42,455 bases of DNA from a bacterium (GTDB lineage: Bacteria > Acidobacteriota > HRBIN11 > JAKEFK01). A program made the position numbers and the translations under genes. Location: positions 1 to 42,455 of the forward strand of contig JAKEFK010000179.1 in the NCBI GenBank assembly GCA_022616075.1, read 5' to 3'. Positions 8,842 to 17,736 of the stretch are shown piece after piece (the first letter of the stretch is position 1; each line of letters starts with the position of its first letter). The notes under the pieces are model-generated. The model had not been told where the DNA came from. It saw only the letters and a list, made by a program, of their open reading frames with translations, and ran no database searches.

Positions 8842-10063
8842 AACGCAACGCTTCCGCGGGATTGATGCGCGAGGCCCGCAAGGCAGGATAGAGAGTGGAA
8901 ACAAAACTGATGGCCACAGCAGTCACCGTGATGAGAACAAAATCAACGGGTCGAACCCGAAAAGGCAGATACGGAATGAAGTACACGTCCAGAGGCAATT
9001 GGATCACGCGATAATGATCCATTACCCAGGAACCAACAACGCCAAGCAAAGCTCCTACAATGGTTCCTGCCACACCGATCAAAATCCCCTGCAGCATAAA
9101 AATGCGCATGATCTGGCGCGAAGTGCATCCCATAGCCATGAGAATTGCAATGTCACTGGTCTTATCCAGCACCATCATCACAAGTGTTGAGATCACGTTG
9201 AAGGACGCAACCAGCACGATCAATCCGATGGTGATGAAGAGCATGATTTTTTCCAGTTTCATCGCGGAAAAAAGTGACTGATTCTGGCGGATCCAGTTGT
9301 TGACCACAAACCGGTTCCCGAGTGTTTTTTGAAGCCGGTTCGCAATTTCTTCCGCCCGATAAATATCGTTGATCCGCGCTTCTATTAAACTGACGGCATT
9401 ACTCAGCGAAAACAGCCGCTGCGCGGTCTGCATCCCCACAAGCGCCCAGCTCGTGTCGTATTCGTAGAGCCCTGAGTTGAATTCGCCAAGAACTCGAAAC
9501 TTTTTGAATTTCGGCATCATCCCCAAAGGGGAGAGCATGCTGTCGGGAGATACAAGCGTTACGAGATCGCCGCGATGCACACGCAGGCTTGCGGCAAGGT
9601 CCGCGCCCAGCACGATTCCATCCCTTTCCTGCCCGGGATTTTTTAGTTCAGACAGCACCTTTCGATCGATCTTGGCCGCCAGCTCAGTGACTTTTCCCTC
9701 CTGTCCCGGATCAATTCCCTTGACGATGATTCCGTTGGCGCCAGCCGAGCTGTAGATCATAACTTTTCCATAAACGACCGGAGAAACGGACAGCACCGAC
9801 GGATCGGAGGATACTACATTCATAGTATTATGCCAGTCGTTTAAGCCTCTGGAATTTGCCGAATAGACCATAATGTGAGCGCTGGCTCCCAGAATCTTGG
9901 ACTGGATGTCCTCTTGAAAGCCGGTCATCAAAGCAAGAGCGACAATCAACGCCATCACTCCCAGAACGAAACCGAGAACAGCGATGAAAGAAACGACCGA
10001 TAGAAAGGCCTGTTTCCGACGGGCCTTTAAATACCGCAACGCAATGGAGAGTTCAAATCGCAT
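8834..10063 (-). CDS. lolC: LolC/LolE-family lipoprotein-releasing permease
   Basis: This FtsX-like permease has 409 residues from the ATG at 10063, where the family opening MRFELSIALRYLKARRKQ appears; a start eight codons upstream lies inside repeat sequence. One transmembrane helix follows the N-terminus (AVLGFVLGVMALIVALALMT). A large periplasmic domain comes next, then three C-terminal helices (around IMLFITIGLIVLVASFNVIS, GILIGVAGTIVGALLGVV and VLITVTAVAISFVSTLYPAL). It overlaps lolD. Only one permease gene is present, so it may act as a LolF-like homodimer, which is inference. Confidence 0.9.
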   Translation of the reverse strand: MRFELSIALRYLKARRKQAFLSVVSFIAVLGFVLGVMALIVALALMTGFQEDIQSKILGASAHIMVYSANSRGLNDWHNTMNVVSSDPSVLSVSPVVYGKVMIYSSAGANGIIVKGIDPGQEGKVTELAAKIDRKVLSELKNPGQERDGIVLGADLAASLRVHRGDLVTLVSPDSMLSPLGMMPKFKKFRVLGEFNSGLYEYDTSWALVGMQTAQRLFSLSNAVSLIEARINDIYRAEEIANRLQKTLGNRFVVNNWIRQNQSLFSAMKLEKIMLFITIGLIVLVASFNVISTLVMMVLDKTSDIAILMAMGCTSRQIMRIFMLQGILIGVAGTIVGALLGVVGSWVMDHYRVIQLPLDVYFIPYLPFRVRPVDFVLITVTAVAISFVSTLYPALRASRINPAEALRYE

Positions 10064-10072
10064 TAGCTCTTC

Positions 10073-10144
10073 AACGCAGAGGCGCACAGACGCAGAGATT
10101 TTAGAGTTTTTTTTCTCTGCGTTCTCTGCGTCTCTGCGTTAAAA
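10073..10144. repeat. Palindromic repeat, family B (AACGCAGAGGCGC)
   Basis: AACGCAGAGGCGCACAGACG on the left pairs with CTCTGCGTCTCTGCGTT on the right; inverse complements agree over most positions. A run of eight T lies at the centre. It fills the lysS-lolC gap almost completely. It shares core and termini with 8087-8155, so the two are copies of one element at neighbouring loci. Confidence 0.9.
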
Positions 10145-10148
10145 GAGT

Positions 10149-11627
10149 TCATGTTTTTGGTTTGAGAAGGGGGAAGAGAATGACATCGCGGATCGACGGA
10201 GAATTTGTAAACAACATGGTCAAGCGGTCGATACCGATTCCCTCGCCAGCGGTGGGAGGCATTCCATGTTCGAGCGCAGTCACGTAGTCTTCATCCATAC
10301 CGTGCGCCTCCAGATCGCCGGCCTGGAGCGCCTGAAGCTGATCTTCAAAACGGCTTTTTTGCTCCGAAGGATCATTCAATTCGCTGTAAGCATTCGCGAT
10401 TTCCATCCCTGCAAGATACAACTCGAAGCGTTCCACGACTTCCGGATCGTCTGGTTTTGACTTGGACAATGGAGAGAGTTCGCGCGGATGATCCGTGATG
10501 AATACGGGACCATCCAGCTGTGGCTCCACCAGCTCTTCAAAGAGTTCTCCGATCAATTTGGCGCGCGAAAGTTTTCCGGCATCTTTGATTTTTCGTTCGA
10601 AAGCCAGATTTCGCAAAAACTCTTCGTCTTGAAGCTGCCCTTCTGTCAATCCTCCCATCTCGATGAGCGCCTTCTTCATCGGTAGTCTTTTCCAGGGTCT
10701 CGCGAGTGCCATTGTTTTACCGTTATATTCCAGCTCCTCTTTTCCAAGAACGTTTCTCGCAACAGTACACAGCAAGTCTTCGGTAAGTTGCATCAATGCC
10801 TGGTAGTCATAGTAAGCAATATAAAACTCGAGCATCGTAAATTCCGGATTGTGCATTGTGGAAATGCCTTCATTGCGAAAGTTCCTGTTGATTTCATAAA
10901 CACGATCCAGGCCGCCCACTGTTAACCGTTTGAGATAGAGTTCGGGCGCAATCCGCATGTAAAGGTCCATGTCCAGCGCATTGTGATGTGTCTTAAAGGG
11001 CCGCGCCAGCGCGCCTCCCGCCAAAACCTGCATCATCGGAGTCTCTACTTCAATAAAATTGTGGGCGTCAAAATATTTGCGCATCTCCGCTATGATTTTG
11101 CTACGCACTACAAAGATGCGCCGGACCTCCGGATTGGAGATCAGATCCAGGTAGCGCTGGCGATAGCGAAGCTCGACATCCTGCAGGCCATGCCATTTCT
11201 CGGGAAGGGGGCGCAAGGCCTTGGAAAGAAAATGCAATTTCTCGGCTTTCACCGTCAATTCACCGGTCCTGGTACGAAACAGTTCCCCCTCCACGCCGAT
11301 AAAATCGCCAAGATCGAGACACTCGAAAATCGCAAACTGGTCTCCCAGTACGTCCTTTCGCAGATACACCTGCAAACACGCTCCATCCTGTTGTAAACTC
11401 AAAAAACAGGCCTTGCCAAAACCCCGCAGAGCCACAATCCGCCCTGCCACAGCTTCGTGGCGATGCTTGTTCTCCAGCTCTTCTGCCGGAACATCCTTCA
11501 GCTCGCTTACTATATCTGTAATACTATGCGTAAAATCAAATCGGCGCGGATACACATCGATACCGAGCTCTCGAAGTTTGTCCAGTTTCAGACGCCGCTG
11601 CTGTATATATTCTTCTTCTGTACTCAT
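10149..11627 (-). CDS. lysS: Lysyl-tRNA synthetase, class II
   Basis: LysS charges tRNA-Lys. From the ATG at 11627 the protein has 492 residues, the normal bacterial length. The N-terminal OB-fold anticodon-binding domain (about residues 55-150: VAGRIVALRGFGKACF) is followed by the class II core. Motif 1 lies around IEVETPMMQVLAGGALARPF, motif 2 is FRNEGISTMHNPEFTMLEFY, and motif 3 is GEGIGIDRLTMLF. A TTG four codons upstream is also in frame. No convincing ribosome site is visible, and a strong 11-bp palindrome sits 16 nt upstream. lolC follows after a repeat element, a common pairing in this lineage. Confidence 0.96.
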   Translation of the reverse strand: MSTEEEYIQQRRLKLDKLRELGIDVYPRRFDFTHSITDIVSELKDVPAEELENKHRHEAVAGRIVALRGFGKACFLSLQQDGACLQVYLRKDVLGDQFAIFECLDLGDFIGVEGELFRTRTGELTVKAEKLHFLSKALRPLPEKWHGLQDVELRYRQRYLDLISNPEVRRIFVVRSKIIAEMRKYFDAHNFIEVETPMMQVLAGGALARPFKTHHNALDMDLYMRIAPELYLKRLTVGGLDRVYEINRNFRNEGISTMHNPEFTMLEFYIAYYDYQALMQLTEDLLCTVARNVLGKEELEYNGKTMALARPWKRLPMKKALIEMGGLTEGQLQDEEFLRNLAFERKIKDAGKLSRAKLIGELFEELVEPQLDGPVFITDHPRELSPLSKSKPDDPEVVERFELYLAGMEIANAYSELNDPSEQKSRFEDQLQALQAGDLEAHGMDEDYVTALEHGMPPTAGEGIGIDRLTMLFTNSPSIRDVILFPLLKPKT

Positions 11628-11642
11628 GTTCGTTTTCAAAAT

Positions 11643-11667
11643 AAATAGTTGACTTTGTCAACTATTT
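11643..11667. terminator. Perfect 11-bp palindrome between an unknown gene and lysS
   Basis: AAATAGTTGAC, loop TTT, GTCAACTATTT forms a perfect 11-bp stem with a 3-base loop. Read on the minus strand it comes one base after the stop of the 12208-11669 gene, and ATTTTG follows. On the plus strand a run of six T overlaps the end of the stem. An intrinsic terminator is the simplest reading. It is only 15 nt before the lysS ATG, however, and contains a perfect TTGACA on the minus strand, so an operator for a MarR-like dimer is an alternative. Confidence 0.6.
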
Positions 11668-11668
11668 T

Positions 11669-12208
11669 TTAGAGTTTGATTTCGGGAATAGAGCGCAACA
11701 CGGATTGAATCGCGTTCAGGTGTTTCGGATCAAAACGTGATGCATGTTGTTGAATCAAGTCAAGGGCCGCGCCAATGCTCGCGCTGCCATCGGGAAGCAA
11801 AATCATACCTTCCAACAACAAAATACTCGCGGTTGAAAACTCTGCGGGCGCAATTTCCCCTTTTATCTCCGGGCCTTCATCTCCGGGATCCACACCAAAG
11901 GCTTTCTTGAATTCCTCAAAAGCTTTTTCCGCTTTTTGCTCCTTATAATAATGCGCAACCCCCGTATACATTCCACAAACGTAGTAGCTCACCTGGCTTC
12001 CAAAAGAGACCTTGTCAGTGTCTTTGGCGTCAGGATATTTACGATGCGCATAAGTCATCGCAATGGCTTTCACATCATCGCCCGAGAAATCGTCATGGAC
12101 ATCGATCGGATCCTTGTAACCGATTTCAGGCAAAGTGGCTTCGGCGTCTTCAACTGAAATGTTGAAGAAATCCAAAACTGCCTGCCGGTCAAAATGAACT
12201 AATGGCAT
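11669..12208 (-). CDS. Conserved-looking hypothetical protein
   Basis: I do not recognise this 179-residue protein. It has no signal peptide or membrane helix. It looks soluble and largely helical, with many acidic residues (DVHDDFSGDDVKAIAMTYAH) and a helix-rich middle (GMYTGVAHYYKEQKAEKAFEEFKKAFG) resembling a TPR-like helical pair. The tail LNAIQSVLRSIPEIKL is amphipathic. It follows the acyl-CoA dehydrogenase gene by about 39 nt that include a GC-rich hairpin, and ends directly at the 11643 palindrome. Codon use looks like that of its neighbours. It could be an accessory to the fad operon, but nothing shows this directly. Confidence 0.7.
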   Translation of the reverse strand: MPLVHFDRQAVLDFFNISVEDAEATLPEIGYKDPIDVHDDFSGDDVKAIAMTYAHRKYPDAKDTDKVSFGSQVSYYVCGMYTGVAHYYKEQKAEKAFEEFKKAFGVDPGDEGPEIKGEIAPAEFSTASILLLEGMILLPDGSASIGAALDLIQQHASRFDPKHLNAIQSVLRSIPEIKL

Positions 12209-12219
12209 AAACGATCCTT

Positions 12220-12236
12220 GCCGGCTGGAAGCCGGC
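12220..12236. repeat. GC-rich hairpin GCCGGCT/AGCCGGC
   Basis: A 7-bp perfect inverted repeat with loop GGA lies 11 nt downstream of the fadE stop. On the minus strand it reads TTTGTATCGCCGGCTTCCAG and continues CCGGC. There is no following T-tract, so it is more likely a short dispersed repeat than a terminator. Confidence 0.6.
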
Positions 12237-12247
12237 GATACAAATTG

Positions 12248-14035
12248 CTAAAACGGGTATTTGCCGGCGTTGAGCATCACATCGGCGATTTCCTGGCGCA
12301 GCGCGATTGTGTTGAGCGGCTGAAACTTTAGAAAACGTTTCAACGCAGCAAGATTTGTGCGCAACATATCTCCATCCGACACCGCAGCAAGTATTTCCTT
12401 CGCATGGTTCTCCACGTTGCTCACCGCATCGTTGCAATAAATCTGTATCAACATAATGGTATCGCGCGCCTTTTCTTCCCCCTGTGTGGAGAGCAACTTC
12501 TGTGTGCGCAATAGCGCGCTTTCCGCCGCCCACGCAATCATTACTATATCGCTGATGTGGCAAAGGATCTCCTGGTGCTCTTCCAGCTGCATCATGTATT
12601 TCTGCACGGCCAGGCCGGCTGTGAGCAAAGCAATTTTCTTGATGCTTTCCACTATTTTTTGTTCCCGCGAAAAGAGCGTTGCTTCTCCCTCTTCTGTGGA
12701 TGGGAATCCGAGCAATTCATCCTGGAGCTTTTGCGCGGCGGTAAGCAACGGCAATTGTCCTTTCATCGCGCGTTTCAGAAGCATCCCGGGAATCAACAAA
12801 CGATTGATTTCATTGGTTCCTTCAAAAATCCGGTTGATCCGCGAATCGCGATACGCCATCTCCGCCGGATACTCCTGACTGTAGCCGTAGCCGCCATAGA
12901 TTTGAACCGACTCATCCACAACGTAATCCAGATATTCGCTGGTTAAGACCTTGATGGTTGCGCACTCGATTGCGTATTCTTCCATGGCTTTCAACGCTTC
13001 TTTCGGGTTTTCCAAATCGACGCGCGATAAAGCCGCATCCAGCAGACCTGCTGTGCGATACACCATGCTTTCACCAACGAATGTAACTACGGCCATTTGG
13101 GCCAGTTTATGTTTGATCGCGCCAAAACTTCCGATCGGACGTCCGAATTGGTGCCGTTCGTTTGCGTACTTCACGGAATGATGAATGCAATTTTTGGATC
13201 CACCAACGCAAGCGGCGCCCAGCTTAAAACGGCCGATGTTCAGGATGTTGAATGCAATTTGGTGCCCTTTCCCGATCTCACCCAGCAAATTCTCGACCGG
13301 CACGCGCGCATCTTCCAGAATCAACACGCGCGTAGAGGAACCGCGAATCCCCATCTTCCTTTCCTCAGCGCCTGTGGAAACTCCGGGAAAACCTTTTTCG
13401 ATGATGAAACCGCTGAACTTATCTCCATCGACTTTCGCAAAAGTGATAAACACATCTGCAAAACCTGCATTGGTAATCCACATTTTGGTTCCGTTCAAAA
13501 TGTATTCTTTGCCATCGGGTGATAACACTGCAGTCGTCTTTGCGGCAAGAGCATCCGAACCCGAACCGGGCTCGGTCAGCGCGTAAGAAGAAATCCACTC
13601 GCCTGTTACGAATTTCGGCAAATACTTTTTCTTTTGTTCTTCATTTCCGAAATAAACAATGGGAAGAGTCCCGATTCCGGTATGGCCGCCGAAAGAAACA
13701 GCAAACGAGGCGTATTTCGTCATCTTTTCAACAACCAGCATCGCCGACGTTTTGTCGAGACCTAACCCGCCGTATTTTTCCGGGACTTCCACGCCGCACA
13801 ATCCCAATTCACCGGCTTTACGCAAAAGATCAACGGTGCACTGCAATTCCTTTTCTTCGATGCGGGGAACCAACGGCAAAACTTCCTGTTCCATGAAGTC
13901 TTCCACGGTCTGAGCAATCATCTGCTGCTCTTCCGAGAAATCTTCCGGCGCAAAAGTTTCTTCCGGCTGAATCTGCTCCAGCAAGAATCCCCCGCCTTTC
14001 TTTCCCAGCTTGATTTCTTCCATTACAGTGCCCAT
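12248..14035 (-). CDS. fadE: Acyl-CoA dehydrogenase (VLCAD/FadE-like)
   Basis: This FAD enzyme should catalyse the first oxidation of acyl-CoA in beta-oxidation. At 595 residues it is longer than the common 380-residue acyl-CoA dehydrogenases and matches the size of Bacillus FadE and mitochondrial VLCAD, which carry an extra C-terminal helical domain. Visible motifs are YALTEPGSGSDA (signature 1) and YGGYGYSQEYPAEMAYRDSR then INRIFEGTNEI (signature 2 with the catalytic Glu). The ATG at 14035 is preceded by GGAGGG at good spacing. It is the last gene of a fadN-fadA-fadE set, separated from fadA by a family A repeat. Confidence 0.93.
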   Translation of the reverse strand: MGTVMEEIKLGKKGGGFLLEQIQPEETFAPEDFSEEQQMIAQTVEDFMEQEVLPLVPRIEEKELQCTVDLLRKAGELGLCGVEVPEKYGGLGLDKTSAMLVVEKMTKYASFAVSFGGHTGIGTLPIVYFGNEEQKKKYLPKFVTGEWISSYALTEPGSGSDALAAKTTAVLSPDGKEYILNGTKMWITNAGFADVFITFAKVDGDKFSGFIIEKGFPGVSTGAEERKMGIRGSSTRVLILEDARVPVENLLGEIGKGHQIAFNILNIGRFKLGAACVGGSKNCIHHSVKYANERHQFGRPIGSFGAIKHKLAQMAVVTFVGESMVYRTAGLLDAALSRVDLENPKEALKAMEEYAIECATIKVLTSEYLDYVVDESVQIYGGYGYSQEYPAEMAYRDSRINRIFEGTNEINRLLIPGMLLKRAMKGQLPLLTAAQKLQDELLGFPSTEEGEATLFSREQKIVESIKKIALLTAGLAVQKYMMQLEEHQEILCHISDIVMIAWAAESALLRTQKLLSTQGEEKARDTIMLIQIYCNDAVSNVENHAKEILAAVSDGDMLRTNLAALKRFLKFQPLNTIALRQEIADVMLNAGKYPF

Positions 14036-14061
14036 AGGATCCCTCCGCGCATTCAGAATTT

Positions 14062-14084
14062 CGCAGGCGGGACGCCCGCGCTAC
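14062..14084. repeat. Family A half-element (GCAGGCGGGACGCCCGCGCTAC)
   Basis: This is one arm of the family A hairpin, in the fadA-fadE gap, ending in the characteristic CCGCGCTAC. It is nearly identical to a unit of the array at 1-130 and to the right arm at 29316-29339. No matching left arm is visible, so it is either a truncated element or a single tandem unit. Confidence 0.8.
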
Positions 14085-14093
14085 TTTGCGCGA

Positions 14094-15266
14094 TTATACT
14101 TCAAATATTCCGGCAGCTCCCATTCCGCCACCGACACACATCGTCACCATGCCGTAACCGCCTCCCTTTCGTTTCAGTTCTTGAATGATGCTCACCGTTA
14201 ACTTTGCGCCCGTGCAACCTAAGGGATGCCCCAGCGCAATCGCGCCACCGTTGACATTGATGACGTCCGGATTCAATTCGGTTTCTCGAATAACAGCCAG
14301 AGATTGCGCAGCAAACGCTTCGTTCAATTCGATCACTTTGAGATTATCCTTATTAAATCCCGCAATCTTCAACGCCCTGGGAATTGCATGAACCGGTCCG
14401 ATGCCAAAAAGCTCCGGTGGAACTCCGGCTGTGGCATAAGCCACGTACCTGGCAAGCGGCTTCAGTCCAAGCTCCTCCATTTTTTTTCGTGAAACGAGTA
14501 TCACCGCCGCAGCCCCATCGCTGGTTTGCGATGAATTCCCAGCGGTGATCATTCCGTCCGGACGAAACGCGGGCTTCAATCCGGAAAGCGCTTCGAAACT
14601 TGTGTCTTTGCGTGGACCTTCATCGATTTCAAACCGCACACCCTTTTTCGTGCGTTTTCCATTTTGCAGATACACTTCTTCGAGTTCCAATGGAACGATC
14701 TCATCTTGAAATTTTCCCGCTTCGATCGCGGCAATCGCTTTCAGGTGGGAACTCAACGAGAATTGATCCTGATCTGCACGGCTGATGTTGTACTTGCGCG
14801 CAACCGTTTCCGTTCCGAGTCCCATGGAAATGTATGCATTCGGATTCTCTTGAACCAGGACCGGATTCGGCATCACACGATGCCCTCCCATCGGAATCAG
14901 GCTCATGCTTTCGGCGCCACCTGCGATGATGCAATCCGCGGAACCTGTCATGATCCGTTCTGCTCCAAATGCAATCGCTTGCAATCCGGAGGCGCAAAAA
15001 CGGTTGACGGTGATGGCGGAGCTGCTTACCGGCAAACCGGCCCTGAACGACGCCATCCGGGCCACGTTCAAACCTTGCTCCGCTTCAGGCATCGCGCATC
15101 CAAGAATCACATCTTCAACATCTTCTTTTTGGATTTCAGGAGCTCTGCGCAACAAATCCTGAATCACGAAGGCCGCCATGTCATCCGGCCTTGTGTTGCG
15201 CAAAGTTCCTTTAGGCGCCTTGCCGACCGCTGTTCTTGCCGCCGCCACGATAAATGCCTCTTGCAT
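14094..15266 (-). CDS. fadA: Acetyl-CoA acyltransferase (3-ketoacyl-CoA thiolase)
   Basis: The thiolase cleaves 3-ketoacyl-CoA to acetyl-CoA and a shortened acyl-CoA. The 390-residue protein has the acylated cysteine at about residue 91 (NRFCASGLQAIAFGAERI), the catalytic histidine in GHPLGCTGAK, and the C-terminal catalytic cysteine in MCVGGGMGAAGIFE. The ATG is preceded by AGGAG at 5-6 nt. It lies between fadN and fadE, so a degradative thiolase is far more likely than a biosynthetic acetoacetyl-CoA thiolase. Length is normal. Confidence 0.94.
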   Translation of the reverse strand: MQEAFIVAAARTAVGKAPKGTLRNTRPDDMAAFVIQDLLRRAPEIQKEDVEDVILGCAMPEAEQGLNVARMASFRAGLPVSSSAITVNRFCASGLQAIAFGAERIMTGSADCIIAGGAESMSLIPMGGHRVMPNPVLVQENPNAYISMGLGTETVARKYNISRADQDQFSLSSHLKAIAAIEAGKFQDEIVPLELEEVYLQNGKRTKKGVRFEIDEGPRKDTSFEALSGLKPAFRPDGMITAGNSSQTSDGAAAVILVSRKKMEELGLKPLARYVAYATAGVPPELFGIGPVHAIPRALKIAGFNKDNLKVIELNEAFAAQSLAVIRETELNPDVINVNGGAIALGHPLGCTGAKLTVSIIQELKRKGGGYGMVTMCVGGGMGAAGIFEV

Positions 15267-15292
15267 ACAAACTCCTAGTTTTTACAAAAGTA

Positions 15293-15352
15293 GTAGTTGC
15301 AGAGCATTTTCAGTAGCTTACATTTAAGCTACTGAAAATGCTCTGCCACTAC
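15293..15352. repeat. Long palindrome, family C (GCAGAGCATTTTC)
   Basis: GTAGTTGCAGAGCATTTTCA followed by GTAGCTTA pairs almost perfectly with TAAGCTACTGAAAATGCTCT followed by GCCACTAC, around a CATT loop. That gives a stem of about 28 bp with a single mismatch. It lies between fadN and fadA, 6 nt after the fadN stop. The hairpin would form in the fad mRNA between the two genes, so it could protect or attenuate the downstream part. Related arms recur at 37023-37234. Confidence 0.92.
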
Positions 15353-15358
15353 AGAAAA

Positions 15359-17668
15359 TTAATTCCTCAGAGGTTTGCCGGTTTTCAGAAGGTGTTGGAT
15401 CCGCTCCTGAGTTTTCCGCTCACCTAACAAAGATAAGAATGCTTCTCGTTCCATGTCCAGAACATATTGTTCGTCCACGCGTGCCGGTTCCGTCAGATCC
15501 CCGCCCGTCAGCACCCAGGCGATCTTCTCCCCGAGCTTCGCATCATATTCACTGATGTAACCCGCTTCTTTCATGAGATAGACGCCGATCTGCAGGTACG
15601 CAAAGCCGGCCCTGCCCATCAGAAGAATGTCTTTGCGCGGCTGCGGCCTGCGATAGGACTTCGACAAGCGTAGTACTACATTCTTAGCATCCTGAACGAG
15701 CCGGTCCGTGTTCATGCTGAAGGTGTCCGATTCTTCGAAATAACCGTGCTTCCTTGCTTCCAGGACTGAGCGCGAGACCTTTGCGAGCGCGATCGATTCG
15801 AAAGCCTTACGCAAGAAAGGTAGGGGATCCGCGCCGGCTGGAACTTTCGCCATCTGTCTGGCAAGCATCTCTTTGGTCCCGCCACCGGCAGGAATTAACC
15901 CTGCGCCAATCTCCACCAATCCTGTGTAAACCTCAGCAGCCGAATGCACGGCATCCGACCCGAGACAGACCTCGCATCCACCCCCGAGGGCGAGCTGAAA
16001 GGGCGCAGCTACCACCGGTTTGGATGAGTACCGAAAGGACATCGTCATCTGTTGAAAAGCTTTGATCGCAAGATTCAGCTCATCCCAGTTTCCTTCCTGC
16101 GCTTCCAGCAAAAGCAACATTAGATTCGCGCCTGCAGAAAAATGCTCGCCCTGATTGGCGATCACCATCCCTTCGTAACCTTTATCGAGAAGTTCAATCC
16201 CTGCTCGTGCCATTTGAATCGTATCGCCGCCGATCGAATTCATCTTGGAGTGAAACTCAAGACACACGACTCCGTCCCCGAGATCTACCAGACTTGCACC
16301 GGCATTCTTCTTGATCACGCCGTGTTCCCGCTTCCAGGAATCAAGAAACAAAATCCCCTCTTTTTGAGGAACCGGCTTGTAAGTGTCCGTGAAAATATCC
16401 CAGTAGTGCCGCTGACCTTTCTCCACCTTATAAAAGGAAGGAGTCGGTTGCTGCAGCAGACGCTCCAGCCATTCCGGAAATCGCTTTCCTTCCTGCTTCA
16501 TTCTTTTTGCTGATTCCGCCAGACCGATTCCATCCCAGAGTTCGAACGGACCATGGGACCAGCCAAATCCCCACTTCATGGAATTATCGATGTTCAGTAT
16601 GTCATCGGAGATTTCGGGAATTCTATTTGCAGCGTAGGCAAGGAATGCAGAAGTCGTTTTCCACAGGAAAGATCCGGCCTTGTCCTTTCCGCGGATCAGA
16701 TTCGAAATCCGTTCAACCGGGTTTTCGATCGGCTTTACCATTTCCACAGAAGGGAATCCGACTTTTTTCTGGTGGCGATACTCCAGAGTTTGATAATCTA
16801 GAGCCTGAATCTCTTTTCCCGACTTCTTGTAGAATCCCTGACCTGTTTTGTTCCCATGCCATTTTCGTTCCAGAATCTGTTCCAGAAAACCGGGGAGTCG
16901 AAAAATCTCCCGTTCTTCATCATCCGGAACGTTTTCATATAGATTTTTTGCAACCAGGCCGAGCACATCGATTCCGACAAGGTCGAACAAGCGAAATGTT
17001 GCCGTTTTAGGCCGCCCCACAATCGAGCCTGTCAATGCATCCACTTCTTCGATCGAAAGCTGTTCTTCCTGCATGACTCTCAACGTATAGAGCGCGCCGA
17101 AAGTTGCGAGCCGGTTGGAAATGAAATTCGGAGTATCTTTTGCGTAAACAATACCTTTTCCAAGAAAACGGTCGCCAAAGTCAGCGATGATATTCAAGAA
17201 CTTTTCGTCCGTTTCCTTAGTAGGAATCAATTCGAGAAGTTTCAAATAGCGGGGCGGGTTGAAAAAGTGTGTTCCAAACCACCGTTTTTTGAAATCCGGA
17301 GGCATCTCCGAAGCGATGGTGGTCAAAGGAATTCCGGAGGTATTGGAAGTCACAATGGAATCCGGACGAAGGTGGGGAGCGATCGCGCGGAGCAATTCTC
17401 GTTTTGTATCGAGATTCTCAATCACCGCTTCGAGCACCCAATCCGCTTCCTTTAAGCGCGGGAAATGAGTTCCAAAATCAAGTGGTTCAATGAGTGAAAG
17501 CAGAGATGGGTCAAACAGCGGCGCAGGATCCATTTTTTTCAGACGCTCGAGCGATGCCAGAGCCAGACCGGGAAGGTCAAAAAGCAAACAAGGAATCGAA
17601 GCGTTTGCAAGATGAGCGGCAATTTGCGAACCCATCGTGCCGGCTCCCAGAACAGCAACTTTTTTCAT
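15359..17668 (-). CDS. fadN: 3-hydroxyacyl-CoA dehydrogenase/enoyl-CoA hydratase (FadN-like)
   Basis: This bifunctional protein hydrates enoyl-CoA and oxidises 3-hydroxyacyl-CoA. Of its 769 residues, the first 300 or so are an NAD-binding hydroxyacyl-CoA dehydrogenase (GAGTMGSQIAAHLA at 8-21; the GTHFFNPPRYLKLLELIP motif near 135). A second dehydrogenase C-terminal-like region follows. The crotonase domain is C-terminal, with an oxyanion-hole segment GEHFSAGANLMLLL and GGGCEVCLGSD. The dehydrogenase-then-hydratase order is that of Bacillus FadN and the reverse of E. coli FadB. The ATG is preceded by AGGTGA. It is first in the fad set, and a family A hairpin lies just upstream. Confidence 0.93.
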   Translation of the reverse strand: MKKVAVLGAGTMGSQIAAHLANASIPCLLFDLPGLALASLERLKKMDPAPLFDPSLLSLIEPLDFGTHFPRLKEADWVLEAVIENLDTKRELLRAIAPHLRPDSIVTSNTSGIPLTTIASEMPPDFKKRWFGTHFFNPPRYLKLLELIPTKETDEKFLNIIADFGDRFLGKGIVYAKDTPNFISNRLATFGALYTLRVMQEEQLSIEEVDALTGSIVGRPKTATFRLFDLVGIDVLGLVAKNLYENVPDDEEREIFRLPGFLEQILERKWHGNKTGQGFYKKSGKEIQALDYQTLEYRHQKKVGFPSVEMVKPIENPVERISNLIRGKDKAGSFLWKTTSAFLAYAANRIPEISDDILNIDNSMKWGFGWSHGPFELWDGIGLAESAKRMKQEGKRFPEWLERLLQQPTPSFYKVEKGQRHYWDIFTDTYKPVPQKEGILFLDSWKREHGVIKKNAGASLVDLGDGVVCLEFHSKMNSIGGDTIQMARAGIELLDKGYEGMVIANQGEHFSAGANLMLLLLEAQEGNWDELNLAIKAFQQMTMSFRYSSKPVVAAPFQLALGGGCEVCLGSDAVHSAAEVYTGLVEIGAGLIPAGGGTKEMLARQMAKVPAGADPLPFLRKAFESIALAKVSRSVLEARKHGYFEESDTFSMNTDRLVQDAKNVVLRLSKSYRRPQPRKDILLMGRAGFAYLQIGVYLMKEAGYISEYDAKLGEKIAWVLTGGDLTEPARVDEQYVLDMEREAFLSLLGERKTQERIQHLLKTGKPLRN

Positions 17669-17685
17669 AAAAGTATCACCTGTGT

Positions 17686-17736
17686 GTAGCGCGGACGTCT
17701 CGTCTGCGCAAGCTGCAGGCGGGACACCCGCGCTAC
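17686..17736. repeat. Family A hairpin between glcG-like gene and fadN
   Basis: This 51-nt imperfect palindrome begins GTAGCGCGGACGTCTCGTCT and ends GGGACACCCGCGCTAC. Read as plus-strand RNA, several mismatches are G-U wobbles. It fills the 17669-17735 gap. The TAG stop of the GlcG/HbpS-like gene shares its last base with the element edge. Confidence 0.88.
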
